NCBI GenBank assembly: GCA_907163375.1
Contig: CAJQUW010009290.1
Location: 806,001-870,000 of the forward strand
DNA: 64,000 bases
Source of the DNA: Prostheceraeus crozeri
Taxonomy: Eukaryota > Platyhelminthes > Polycladida > Euryleptidae
Direction of reading: 5' to 3'
Shown here: one piece after another, positions 46,309 through 57,544 of the stretch
Layout: every line of letters begins with the position of its first letter
Numbering within the stretch: the stretch's first letter is position 1
Notes under the pieces: model-generated
What the model saw: only the letters and a program-made list of their open reading frames with translations
Database searches by the model: none
Told to the model about the DNA's origin: nothing
Program-made: the position numbers and the translations under genes

Positions 46309-48281
46309 TAGTGTTCGGTATTCGTGCGAAATTTGGTATTCGAATATTCGTCATTTCAACGAACGAATATTCGAATAATTTGGAAAAATGCATTTAGCCT
46401 ATATTTGTGTGTCATCACTCCTGACTATTGATCAGGATGATGGCTCAATGTAAACTGTTCTCACTTTAACTGGGTTTCATCATTTTATACATGCACGTGG
46501 ATTGCAACTCATAATTAGGACCAGGGTTTTTTTAAGGCGATATACGCGCCCGATTTGGGCGGGTAAAAATTTCAAATGGGCGGGTAAATTTCGGATGTCA
46601 ACTCGGACCACTGTCCATGTCAGTCACTGTTGTTTTTCACATGAGGCGAATAATTCGAATTTAAAAATTATTAAACCCAACCCTATTTCAGGTGTGTATA
46701 ATCTATACGAAACCTATTTATGTTCGATTATGCGATTCGCAACCATCGTCAAGTTAACAAGCACAAAAGCTTTCCTTCACTCACACGCATTTAAAAGTAG
46801 GAAGTTATCAAAACGGAAATACTATGTAGTCATGTAGTGGACCATGCCAAAATAAATTTTACTGGTTGCGAATGAAGAAATACATTCGCAGTGGTGCTTT
46901 CTTGTCTCACATAGCTTACTTCATTTATAGAATTTGCATCACTGAAAGTTATGTAGGTGTACAACTGTACAGTACATGTATGTATGCCCCCTATACGTAG
47001 TTGACAATAAATTTCGATCGTTAAAGAGAAACTAGGCCTATTCAATTTTTAAGTAATAATTGTAACACAACTTTTCATCATCCATGACTTAACTAAGCAA
47101 TTTGCAGACTTTTGCAGTGCAAATAACACATTCATCGCTTATCAACGGTTATTTACATTCTTTAACTTCACTTCTCATTGATATGCGGCACTGTTTCGTT
47201 GATCATCAATAGGCTCTTGTCGATGAGGAATGACGTTGCAGAACGCAATTTGTCTTTATATAAATTGCAGTTTGCCATATTCACTGTGAAATCATGTAGT
47301 GTATTATGCATTTATCATATATGTTTTTACTGCAAGTTCAAGAGACAATTTTCCACTGTTCCTCTCCATCTTATCCAGCAATTGTTGCTGTGCACATTTT
47401 AGTGCATGTACGTCATGAAGGCATATATTGTACCACCACCTTTAATTTGCTGAATATTCAAAAGATGCAACTTTGTTTCCGCTTTCTTTTTACAGCTGGA
47501 AAGGAAATTGAAAGAAAGATCTACAAGCCTTGTTTTGCTTTGTTTTAGATTGGCGGGTAGAATTTGGGAGTGGGCGGGTAAACGAAACCTTAAAAAAACC
47601 CTGTAGGCCTACCGGTAGCTTAGTTTATTTCAACAAGCTTCGAAGCTATGTGTCTAAATATGAGAAACATGAGCAAAATTAATTGAATGACATTGAATGA
47701 AGTCAAGAAGGTAGTGACTTGTGTTGCGAATAATAGGATTTTCTTAAGTCCACTTAACATGCTGTCATAATAGCCAATAGCAGTGAAGCACTCAGTTACC
47801 GCGTTCTCATAGAGCTGGATGTTTTTCTGTCCACTCATCTGTTAATTAGAGGACATATCCAGCTCATGCCAACAGCCAGTCCCATAACAATAGCATCTGA
47901 AGAATTGTGATAGGAGATCTAAATTTTCATAAGAAGCAGTAATCTGGCAGTTGGATTACGCAATATTACACAAGTCGAATGACGCCACTTCGGTATCTCG
48001 GTAGGAAAGTTGAATAGGAGAAACTTTTCTATGTAGTCCTTATTACAATTCAACACCTGAAATGTGTCTAATGGATGACACTAAATGATAAAAGTTCAAT
48101 AGTATATCCGTGGTATCGATATATTTTCCGTACAAGGCTAACTATTCTAAAAATCAGATTATGACTTCAGTATTTTTGTATAGTATTCGAATGGCATTTG
48201 ATATTCGAATATTCATTTTCGTATTCGAATATTCGTCCACGAGAGGTATTCGAATATATTCGAAAATTTAACCGAACTCTA
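46309..48281. mobile_element. hAT-type element, 1973 bp, ATTCGAATATTCG repeats
   Basis: Ends TAGTGTTCGGT and ACCGAACTCTA. GCTCATAC flanks both sides exactly (46301-46308, 48282-48289). Subterminal ATTCGAATATTCG repeats on both sides are typical of a widespread hAT group. No transposase was found. A second element (46522-47603) is nested inside. Confidence 0.9.
46522..47603. mobile_element. 1082-bp non-autonomous element nested in the hAT-type element
   Basis: The 16-bp ends CAGGGTTTTTTTAAGG and CCTTAAAAAAACCCTG are exact inverted copies. GGGCGGGTAAA repeats lie inside both ends. The flanks TAGGAC and TAGGCC suggest a 6-bp duplication with one change. No coding sequence was recognised. Confidence 0.82.
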
Positions 48282-48289
48282 GCTCATAC

Positions 48290-49844
48290 TTGCAGTAAAC
48301 TTGAGCGTGATGACTCGGTGCTCGACAGTACAATATGGAAACAACCAGAGACAGGAGTCACTATCAACAGCATGCAACTTGTATGGAAGGTTATTTTTAG
48401 TAATTGCGTTAGTATCTCTTCCAATAAGAATCGTCCCCATATTATGTGACTTCTTTTTTTATCCATCGGTTTCCTGTTGTTTTATAATATCCATTTTTAA
48501 TTTCCTTAACTTATGTTGACCATTTTCCTATTCTATTTCCACTACCAGCATTTGTAGTCGGTACAGTATATTAGACGTCTGTTTTGAGCGTGTATGAGGC
48601 AGTGATTGGAATCTATGGTATTAGTAAGAATGAGTAGTGTTACAAGTCTTAAGATTTCCATTTTTACCAGATCCTGGGCCAAAGCTGATCAATTTTAGTT
48701 CGTTGCCACGAGAAAGCTCCATTGAGTTCTTTGAAGAAATGATTATTCCAATGGCTACAGTAGCATTGTATTTGTACACTTGCAGATTGGAGAACGCCAT
48801 CAGTCCTCATTAGGACTACTTCAATTAATAATTTAAATTAGTAAGCATTATATTCTATTATAAATGGCTGCTGGGATGATTTTCATCATCGCATGATAAT
48901 TTATCATAATCCAGACTGCACCAGCTACCGTGCAGTATCATTAAGCATTCCAGTGACGTTTGATAAATCTTTCCTTGGGTTTTTGGGTAAATATATGATG
49001 TATGCACTTAGTCATTCTTTTCTTAGTTTGTTGATTAAAAGGTCCGGCGCTTATTAGGGGAGATACGGTCAATCAAGGTTCCATCTGTGATACATCAAAC
49101 GTTTTCCCTCCAACTTTTTCGTCTTAAAATTGTTACCTTATGGTGGCTGTCAGAGTCGGAAGAGGGATTTCTGTCTCTGGCCGTATCGTCGAGCATCAAG
49201 CCATGTCTTCATCGCGCTCAAGTCTCATGTGTGAGCCTTGCCTTCAACTGACCATTGGAGGGAAACCGCAAATACAGGTATCGGTAAACCTAAGAAATCA
49301 GTCTCATGCTGTGTTCAGTCAGCGTCGATACCACCTTACCTTGTAGACGATGAATAAATCGGTAATGCAACAAGAATTTTTTTCCGTAAGGGTTTTATAT
49401 CTGTAATTATCATTGTTATTCAATTTGCAATATTGTCACGTGGAAAATCTTGCATTTAAATAAACGCCGCTTTCTATTGATCGCCGCACTAAAAAGTAGG
49501 CGATTGTAAATAAACGCCGCGACGTTATTAGAGGAAATACGGTAGTTACACTTTTGAGTGATTGACACAAATCTAATATAGGCTTACTTGTAATCTCGAA
49601 TTCGACATCTCGGTATTTGGAAATTTTGAACTCGAGATTGCAAGGCGAGAGCGAGATTGAATTCACTAGATAAGACCATTATTCTTTATCTTGTCTCTGC
49701 AAGGAATTCTAGACAATAGTTATGAAATCCTTGTTGTCTCTGATATGAAAATATCGTTCCTATGCTTGTAAATCAATACTAGTAGTATGTGATAAAGGAT
49801 ATATTGTACATAGCCTAAAATTTCATCTCTCTTTCCCGTCGCAG
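48290..49844. other. NDOR1: end of NDOR1 intron 3
   Basis: A related pair of short blocks, GGCGCTTATTAGGGGAGATA (49046-49065) and a similar CGACGTTATTAGAGGAAATA (49520-49539), are direct repeats of unknown origin. No exon was recognised until the CGCAG acceptor at 49840-49844. Confidence 0.3.
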
Positions 49845-50148
49845 GATGGTTTCCGATGGCCGGTTACATCTCATCACTGCTTTCTCTCGAGATGAAGTGA
49901 ATGCAAATGGAGGTCGAATGTATGTTCAAGATCGTCTGAAGGATGAAGGCGCAAAGCTGTGGCAACTCCTTAGTGAAGAGGGAGCTTATTTTTTCGTGGC
50001 AGGAAATGCTCGCCAGATGCCAGATGCAGTCAGAGCTGCAGTTGTTTCAGCTGCTTGTGAACATGGAAAATTGAATAGCCAAGAGGCTGAGGCATTTGTG
50101 AACCATTTAGAAAAGGTTGGAAGATATCAGGTTGAATCATGGTCTTAG
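49845..50148 (+). CDS. NDOR1: NDOR1 exon 4: NADPH-binding C-terminus and stop
   Basis: The first base completes the Lys codon begun in exon 3. The remaining 100 codons read MVSDGRLHLITAFSRDEV, then GGRMYVQDRLKDEGAKLW, GAYFFVAGNARQMPDAV and a C-terminus YQVESWS. Human NDOR1 has TLIPAFSRE, KVYVQHRLRELGSLVW, GAYFYLAGNAKSMP and ends RFQTETWA, so the fold is complete, including the aromatic residue near the end that stacks on the flavin in this enzyme family. The stop is at 50146-50148. A short 3' UTR with AATAAA follows. With the other exons this gives an intact 624-residue protein. Confidence 0.94.
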
Positions 50149-50170
50149 TCATCTTTTGTCATCTGTTACG

Positions 50171-50176
50171 AATAAA
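50171..50176 (+). terminator. NDOR1 poly(A) signal
   Basis: AATAAA lies 23 bp after the stop codon, and a T/G-rich stretch (GTTTTGTCAATTTTTGCTG) follows from about 50198. This would give a very short 3' UTR. Confidence 0.7.
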
Positions 50177-50199
50177 GTATTAGAAGAGTAGATTTCGTT

Positions 50200-51205
50200 T
50201 TGTCAATTTTTGCTGTAGCAGTAGAAATCGGAAAGTGATCATGAAGCTTGACAGTGAAATAAGAAAATATTATATGGATGTTGAACAATAACTAGATGAA
50301 TTGAACTAGTTTCACAAGTAGCCTGATAATCGATAAATGTATCACAACAGTTCTACTGCCACGAGGCAGCCTTAATTGTTAATGGAGTGCTTACTCCACG
50401 CATCCCAGAGTCAGACAAAAATTACATTCCATTTGTTTAGAAACGAGACTAACTGGGCAATTACTTTTCGCAATTTTGTGACTTCCTTTTCTATTGATAG
50501 GACTGACAATACATGCTTCTAAATTTGAGGAATATCATGGAGGGCTTCATAACCAACTTCATTTCAGGGACGAAGCCTTTCATTTTTTGAAGAGAAATTG
50601 AATGATAATAGTATGGCGCAAAACTGCTTGTCAGTACATCCAGGGCGTATAATCCTTCATTGGAGTCTGATTTAAAACTTCACGTATATCATTTGATTTT
50701 TATTTCTGTAACATGTACTTACGGCAGTTTTAGTGTATTAAAATTGATCATTACATTAAAAGTCAAATATCTTTGCAAAGAAATTTTGATAATAGCAAAC
50801 TGATGCAAATTTTCTATGTTGAAATTTAGGAGCCTACTTTTTTTTTTGATTGCAAAGCATTTTTTATGTTCTGATCACAACAAAAAAATCTGTTTTATCA
50901 TAGAGAGGGCTGTATAGCATCAACTCAGAAAAATGTCAGCAAGCAGTAAAAAAATTATATTAGCAGTTGCAGTTTTCACGGAGAATATGCTCTCAATGAA
51001 GTCTAAAACAATATTAGTTTTTAAGGAAGGTTAAATTTTGCAAATTGTGTCTGTATTTTGATATTTTAATAATTATGGAACTTATGAGATATCAATTAGA
51101 ATGAAAATTTACTGATAAGAAGCTTAGAAGGAAAGTATGGAGGAAATAGGATGGAAATGGTTATAGGATCGATCTATTCTAGCTTATAAGAATTCAATTT
51201 CATAC
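50200..51205. other. intergenic region downstream of NDOR1
   Basis: AT-rich, with no recognised gene, RNA or element. Confidence 0.35.
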
Positions 51206-51220
51206 ATCACTAGGTGACAT

Positions 51221-51664
51221 GCCACGCTCAATCACGCGTAATTCACGCGTGAACCACGTGTAATTACACATGACCCCAAACATCCGTGGCTATGCGGGAT
51301 ATTGCTGCAATATAAGTTATATAAGCATAGTTGGCAGTCCTGTTATATAGAATTTGCGTCTTATGTGTCTGCATGTATCAGAGGCTAAATAATGTGATAG
51401 GACCTCAATTTCATGCTCAGGGCAGACTGAACATGCTTAGCGGTTCATCTGTGGTTCAAGCGGCAGCGCAGACAACCGTAGACTACGAATAAACCATAAA
51501 CACTCGCCCGCGCGTATTCATAGACATTCCCCATGTTTTGACAGCATCAGATCAAGTGATTTCTGTCTCTTAGTGCAGCGCGCATGTACGCGGGTAGAAG
51601 AATAGAATGTCCTTAACCACGGATGTTTGGGGTGTTCCGTAATTACGCGTGAATTACGCGTGGC
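51221..51664. mobile_element. 444-bp MITE with ACGCGT-rich inverted ends, inserted in the 49-bp repeat
   Basis: The ends GCCACGC and GCGTGGC continue into long imperfect inverted repeats sharing CCCCAAACATCCGTGG and several CACGCGT motifs. Comparison with the uninterrupted copy at 57496-57544 shows that the insertion duplicated the dinucleotide AT. An AT duplication is known for ISL2EU-type elements, though the family is not proven here. Confidence 0.85.
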
Positions 51665-52539
51665 ATCCCTAGATGCCCGTTTTTGGATAAAACATGCATG
51701 ATGCATGTATCATGGATAAATCCTATCAAGAAATTTCATTCCTTATTAAATAAAATGGTCTATTTTGGTGTAGATATAACTATATTAATAATATTTAGCA
51801 TTGTAAAGAGTGGGAAATGTATATAAAAATTACTCAGAATAGTAATTTGGAATTGTACATGGTAAAAACATCGATGATCCATGTACGTGGATAAAATACA
51901 TAATTAAAAGAGCGTTTCCTGTAGAGAAGAATTGTCCATTTGAGTTAGATACCGACTTTACTAATAATATTGATGCTGTAAGAAGTAACCAATGCATTTA
52001 AATTACTCAAAGAATCGCTCATGGATAAAACATCGATGATCCATGGATATCGACATGTGAAACATATAGGGCCTATACGACATATGAAATATGCATGTCT
52101 ACTATTATTTCGAGTGTTTTATATATGCCCTTTATATTTGATGAAATGGTGGGTATAATTAAGATATTCAGGTGACTTCATCGCTTCTCTCTTTCTCACT
52201 CACTCACTCGTTCCTCTTTTCTTCCTCTTCTTCTACTCGTTTTTCATCATCTTTCACATTCACTACATGTACATTGTAGCTACAATGGCAATAACATCAG
52301 TCAATGCTGACGAACAGGTCAACAATATTAGGCCTACACATGACATATTTTTTCAATATTAAGCAATTCTATCGGCACACATTTTTCTTCTCAAATTGAA
52401 ACATTTATTGAAGTTTCTAAGTTCCACACCGTGCCCATCAGCAAGTCGACTTTGATCAGTTTGCTCGTGTGATCGCTAAATTACTTAGCTAGTAATTTGC
52501 AAAACTTATGATATTAAATCAGCATGTAACTGAAAGAAA

Positions 52540-53450
52540 CAATTGCATAAGTATCTCGCTCAGTCTGCGTAATCGTATCTCGCTTCTATAACTTTCCGTC
52601 ACTATATTAAGGAAATTCGCCACGCGCACGCAGCTGAGGAAGTTCGGTCACATTGTTGGCAGCCTGATCGTGGCTGCATTCGCGAGCCATGAGCGGTCGA
52701 TAATATTCTCTCGCTGGGAACTGTTGATACCTGTGACTCAGCGTCCCTGCTTAATAATTATTGTCCGCCCATCACGTGGGACCATAGAATTAAATATTTT
52801 GTTTATCTGCTTCGGTTTGCTAGAAGCGTGATTAATACGAAATGGACGGCACATTGAGGAGCCTATTAGGTGGCCAAAAAGGAATTCCTAATACCTTACA
52901 GAGATAGGAAAAAAGTCGTGCGTCGCTTGCGGATTAATGTGAGTTCCAGCGAAGTGCTTCGATTGCCAAAATTCCTTCAGATTCGAAGAATTCAGATCAT
53001 TGCCCACAAGTTTTCTCCATAATGTTGACCCTTCCGATCATTATTAAAGAAAGTAGCAGGCGTACGAAAATTAGTTCACTTGATGTTTTCACACCCTCTC
53101 CTCGGCATTGCTCACTGTATAGTGCATACATTGAATCGAAGCCAGGCATCGATGTGTGTTTTGGTGTGTGCGAAGTGATATCACAGCACGCACGCATCTC
53201 TCACTGGCTCTGTTGTCCTTTGCTGACAGCTTATTGTTTGCCATTTCCAATAGCAAGCGATACACGAATTATCCATTCGAGAAGGAGCGTTGTCTAATTC
53301 TGTGCCATTTCGATATAAGGTTACATATAACTCTTCCTTTCTAGGAAACCGAAGCGCGCGCAGATGAATCTAGTTCTGTGCGTGGGACAGAAAGCTGCCC
53401 AAGTTGTGCGCTCTTCGTTCTCGTGAACCCGTGTTAACTGCTTAATATTA
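52540..53450. other. CpG-richer block, possible promoter or exon of an unseen gene
   Basis: CpG and GC are higher here than in the flanks (ACGCGCACGCAGC near 52620, GAAGCGCGCGCAG near 53351). Short frames such as 53022-53297 have no recognised domain. A CTTTCTAG acceptor-like site precedes a 20-codon frame at 53372. I cannot say that it is transcribed. Confidence 0.2.
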
Positions 53451-53955
53451 CAAAAGTCAGCGCATCAAGAGGATATTCTACTTACACACCTTTATTTATT
53501 CATCGTCTACGTTTTTTCATTATCTTACTTAGTTTTCATGCACAACATGGAGCACAATTCAAAAATGAACACTCGCATGTAGTCAGTGAGTTCTTCCACT
53601 CAATGAAGCCATCAAGTTCCTTTGATTTGTGCATCAGAATTAAAAATTCATCACTTGGATCAAACCGCAGAAAAAGGGTAAGCTTCTAAATGTTTCCAAA
53701 TTTATTTTGTCAACTTACAGCATTTAACTGCAAGTCTAGGTACATGTATTTGGAAATCCCGAAAACAAAATCAAAGGAAAGATTTGGTCATATGATACAA
53801 TCGATAAATCAAAAGTTGGTTTATTGACCATGAACACGTAGAGACATTTCTATGACTGTGCTGCTATCTCTGCTATTAATTTTGCAAATACTAGAAAGCT
53901 ACTAGCGTCATACTTAATTTAATTTACTGGCAACAACAAAATATCTCAATTCCTC

Positions 53956-54050
53956 TCGGTTCCTCTTAGCAGCACATTTTGGGAATCCTTTATTTATACA
54001 TAAATATCATAACTATCAAGAACTCCTAAAATGTGCTGCTAAGAGGAATT
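53956..54050 (+). ncRNA. candidate microRNA-like hairpin 1
   Basis: CCTCTTAGCAGCACATTTTGGG begins a 23-bp arm (53962-53984) that pairs with 54024-54046 with no mismatch and one G-U pair. Two A-U and two G-U pairs extend it outward. The loop is 39 nt. A 5' arm starting TAGCAGCACATTTT would share the AGCAGCA seed of the vertebrate miR-15/16 family. No homology beyond the seed is implied. A foldback transposon remnant is the main alternative. Confidence 0.4.
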
Positions 54051-54059
54051 CTTGGCATA

Positions 54060-54141
54060 TTGAATTCAAAGTGAATAAGTCTTGGGCATGTGACATCATT
54101 TGTGTGATGGAAAACCCAAGACCTATTCACTTTGAATTCAA
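54060..54141 (+). ncRNA. candidate microRNA-like hairpin 2
   Basis: TTGAATTCAAAGTGAATAAG starts a 27-bp arm (54060-54086) that pairs with 54115-54141 with a single A-C mismatch. Inside the 28-nt loop, CATCA and TGATG can pair further. It lies 13 nt after hairpin 1. The high pairing fits a hairpin RNA precursor or a small MITE. Confidence 0.4.
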
Positions 54142-57100
54142 CATGAGAATGTGCATGCATATCAGTTTTCACGACGACGTTTCTCGTTGAAAAATCGATC
54201 AAAAGTCGTGAAAAGAATCATAATCAAATGGGAATATGTTGAAACGGTAATACACTGCTTTTAAATTCGTAATTTCTGATTGCTTTGAAAATAGCACAAA
54301 AATCTGGGCATGTTGAGACAAAATAGTTGCATGCTAGAAACTATGAGCATGAAAGAACTTAAATTAACGCATTAAAACCATTTCAATTTAGCACTTCAAT
54401 AGTAGGCTATACTTGTGCTATGGCATCAATATTTGGATGACAAATAATTGAAAAAAAATTGAAACAATTGAACATGGTATAAGGCATAAAAAATCTATTC
54501 CAGGACTACAAAAAGTTTAGATGGAGAATATTTTTATCAATGCGGACAAACTATTGAGCTATTCGATATCTGCTTAAGTTATACAATTTAATCTTGTTTC
54601 TGAAAAATGGATTCATCAAGGAAGCTTGTTTAAATAGGTCACTATTTTCCATTTCATAAATATTGAACTGAAAACCTGTAGCTAACGCCCATGATATTCA
54701 ATTAAGTTTTTCAGAATCGCTACATTTTAGAAAATGATATCAATTTGATATTTCGAGTCGTTTAAGAAAAATGATGAAGCACACAAAAGACATAGATGCT
54801 ACACGACGGACTGCACACTGTAATAAAGATCAGTTATGCGTTGCAGTCCAACAATAGGTTTAGTTTTGCAAAATCAATTATTTTTCATGCCTTACGATTA
54901 ATATAAAACAATCGAAGTACAAACTCATTGCCACTCTTTTATATCAATTTGTGTTTACTTATTACAAATTATGCATCGCACTTTTCATATCATCGTAGGC
55001 CTAGTTATTATGGTCACATGTTAGTTGTAGGCCCGCATGTCACCATGAATACCTGAAGAGATGCTGTCATATAAACGGTAGACAAGATGACATTATGTGT
55101 GTGTTTGCAGATTGTGATTTTAACAAAATGAAATTACATGTACGGTGTTAATATTATAGAAAATTCAAGCATTCCTGACTATCTTCATTTCACGAACGAT
55201 TGACAGGCGGTCGGCAATAGGCTATACTCCGTTTTTATTTGCAGATTGCATTTTTGTAAAAACAGTTACCGGTACTTGAATATCAAAATAAAATTATTAA
55301 TAGATACTACAAACATTGATTAAAAAATAATTCATAAATTGTTAATGATCACAATTCAACCACTCCTGAATATCTTCATTTGCTATCAAAATTCCTAAGA
55401 ATAATATCGCTTGCCACATTGTCAGAGATGAAATGAGTCAAAAGCAGTTTTCTTAATAGTCTTTACTACAACACCTAAAATTACTATAAATGATTTCTCT
55501 TCTCAACTTTGAGTAGGCCTACCTATAGAATGTTAATTAAGATTAGTTAAGTATGATAATTCTAGCTGCTCTGCACATCAGCACCAAATTTGTCTTCTTT
55601 TTACAGGTGCTTATTGCTGAGGCTGCGCAAACTCGTCGTATCTGTGCATCAATGACTCAATACCTGACCTACGCTCGGCTGTTTTTTCGTCTTGTCTTGT
55701 GAGCTAATTAACCCCGAAATACTGGAATTATAATTTACCCATAAATCTCTCATATATTCGCAACGTCCCACCGATCATCAGATTCGGACAAACGTCTTGT
55801 GGTCCAACTGAAGATGTTTTTTTCAGTGACCTCGTATCATCGCTTCAAACTTCATAGTACTGGTGATTGTTTCTCCGTTGAACTGTAAATTTTTCGTGAC
55901 ATCACCTCTATTCTTAAAAATGTGATGATGACGTCGCGACGGTGTTCGACTCGAAATGACAGTGTTTCAGATGACGTGAAATACGCATTCGGACTGTGGG
56001 CATGTTTTCTGGTTGGAAGGATTTTCAAATGAAGGATGATCAAATCCGGAAAGAGAAATTTTCTTTATGTTGATAACAGTGATTTTCTTCAAAATTATTT
56101 GTATCTGATCGTTCGATGTGTGCTACTATATGAACGTCATCCTATACGGTGGTAAAACTTTGTGCATTTTCTAAATACGTATGGAAAATTTTATTTTTGA
56201 AGGATATCCATTCCTTCTGCTGTTTACTTGGGAGAGCAGGGCTCAGTTTTTGTAATCTCTATGAATGCTATCGTACAAAGGATAATTTTAGCAAGAATAA
56301 TTATTTTACCAAATGTAGGTCTAACAAATATTTTCTTACACGATTACTATTGTGCGGAAAATCAATCATGCTTGAAATTTGAATTAAGAACAAAAGAATA
56401 CACTTCAATCTACAGCGTTATATTCGGTATAGCTCAAAGGGAAGAAGCGTACCGTGCCATAACATATTTGCTCCAGAAGAAAACTCCATAAGCTGAATGA
56501 GTGATCAATCGTTTCTTATTATGATTTCAAATATCTTTCAACTAAATTTCTCAATAAACTGTCATGGCACCCTTCCGGTCGACAATGCTGCATCAAGAAA
56601 ATATATAAAGAATATTTCAGAGTAACATCTTCCGAATAATCGCTTGCACTGCCATTTTAATCGTTTTAAAACATTTCTAGAAAATACACTTCTCTGATAG
56701 CTTTTAGAATTATGATTTGTTATTCGATCAGAGTCTTTTTTGAAAAATACCTTATTTTACTAATTACAAATAACATGTAAAAGCTCTTCTTTCTAATTTT
56801 TTATTCCATAAATTCATTAGAAATGTTTTTTGAATCGGAGATTGAAAACTGTGTTAGAGACTGATTCATTTGCGTTTCATTAATTCACGTTGTGCATGAA
56901 TTTTCCTTGTGTCTTCGATACATTGCTATAAACATGATGTTGATTTTATACACGGTTATTTAATTTGCATTTGAATGACTCTGTGACATGTGCAATTTTA
57001 TATCGAAGATAATGTATGGCCTTTGCGCCACATCTATGCTGGAGTGAATGGAATTTGCCAGGAATGTAATGAATGTATTTCAATTTGTAAAGTAAGTTCT

Positions 57101-57239
57101 GCATGTTCGTAAATTTTACAATGTTGTATTCATGCAACATGTAGAATTCATCACTCCACGACAAAAATGTGCTATAAACTTACAATACAGATTGTACAAT
57201 GATACTAGCATCCCTGGTTAATTTCATCTATTCGATGGT

Positions 57240-57505
57240 AAAATTATAGATGTCACATGATTAAATCATTGATATTTCATTGACAAAACATGCATGTCTC
57301 ATAGATATAACATGCATGTCTCATACATATAACATGGATGTCTCATGGATAAAACATGCATGAAAATCATGCATGGCCATGTATGGTGCATGCATGATCA
57401 TGCATGAGACATGCATGATCATGTATGAAACATGCATGGTCATGCATAAATCATACATGATCATGCATGAATCATGTATGATCATGCATGGGAATCATGC
57501 ATGTT
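57240..57505. repeat. degenerate CATGCATG tract
   Basis: About 260 bp are built of variations on CATGCATG, CATGATCATGCATG and GGATAAAACATGCATG, many of them palindromic. The tract runs into the right 49-bp inverted repeat and probably is its subterminal repeat. A shorter version sits inside the left repeat (51690-51720, 51870-51900, 52020-52050). Confidence 0.75.
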
Positions 57506-57544
57506 TTATCCAAAAACGGGCATCTAGGGATGTCACTTAGTGAT

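Larger units (their letters stand above)
51206..57544. mobile_element. candidate 6.3-kb inverted-repeat element without transposase
   Basis: A 49-bp sequence ends the right side (57496-57544, reading ...CTAGGGATGTCACTTAGTGAT). Its reverse complement is at the left side in two pieces, 51206-51220 and 51665-51700, because a 444-bp element is inserted in it. The two copies differ at about one base. GGATAAAACATGCATG repeats lie inside both ends. No target duplication was found and no transposase is present. Two separate insertions in opposite orientation are therefore an alternative. Confidence 0.55.

Noticed and set aside
52540-53450. CpG-richer block as the first exon and promoter of a third host gene
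   Set aside because: No homologous peptide, no consistent splice chain and no long frame. Kept only as a low-confidence block.
57245-57505. CRISPR-like array
   Set aside because: The repeat units are palindromic, variable and without unique spacers, and the DNA is eukaryotic.
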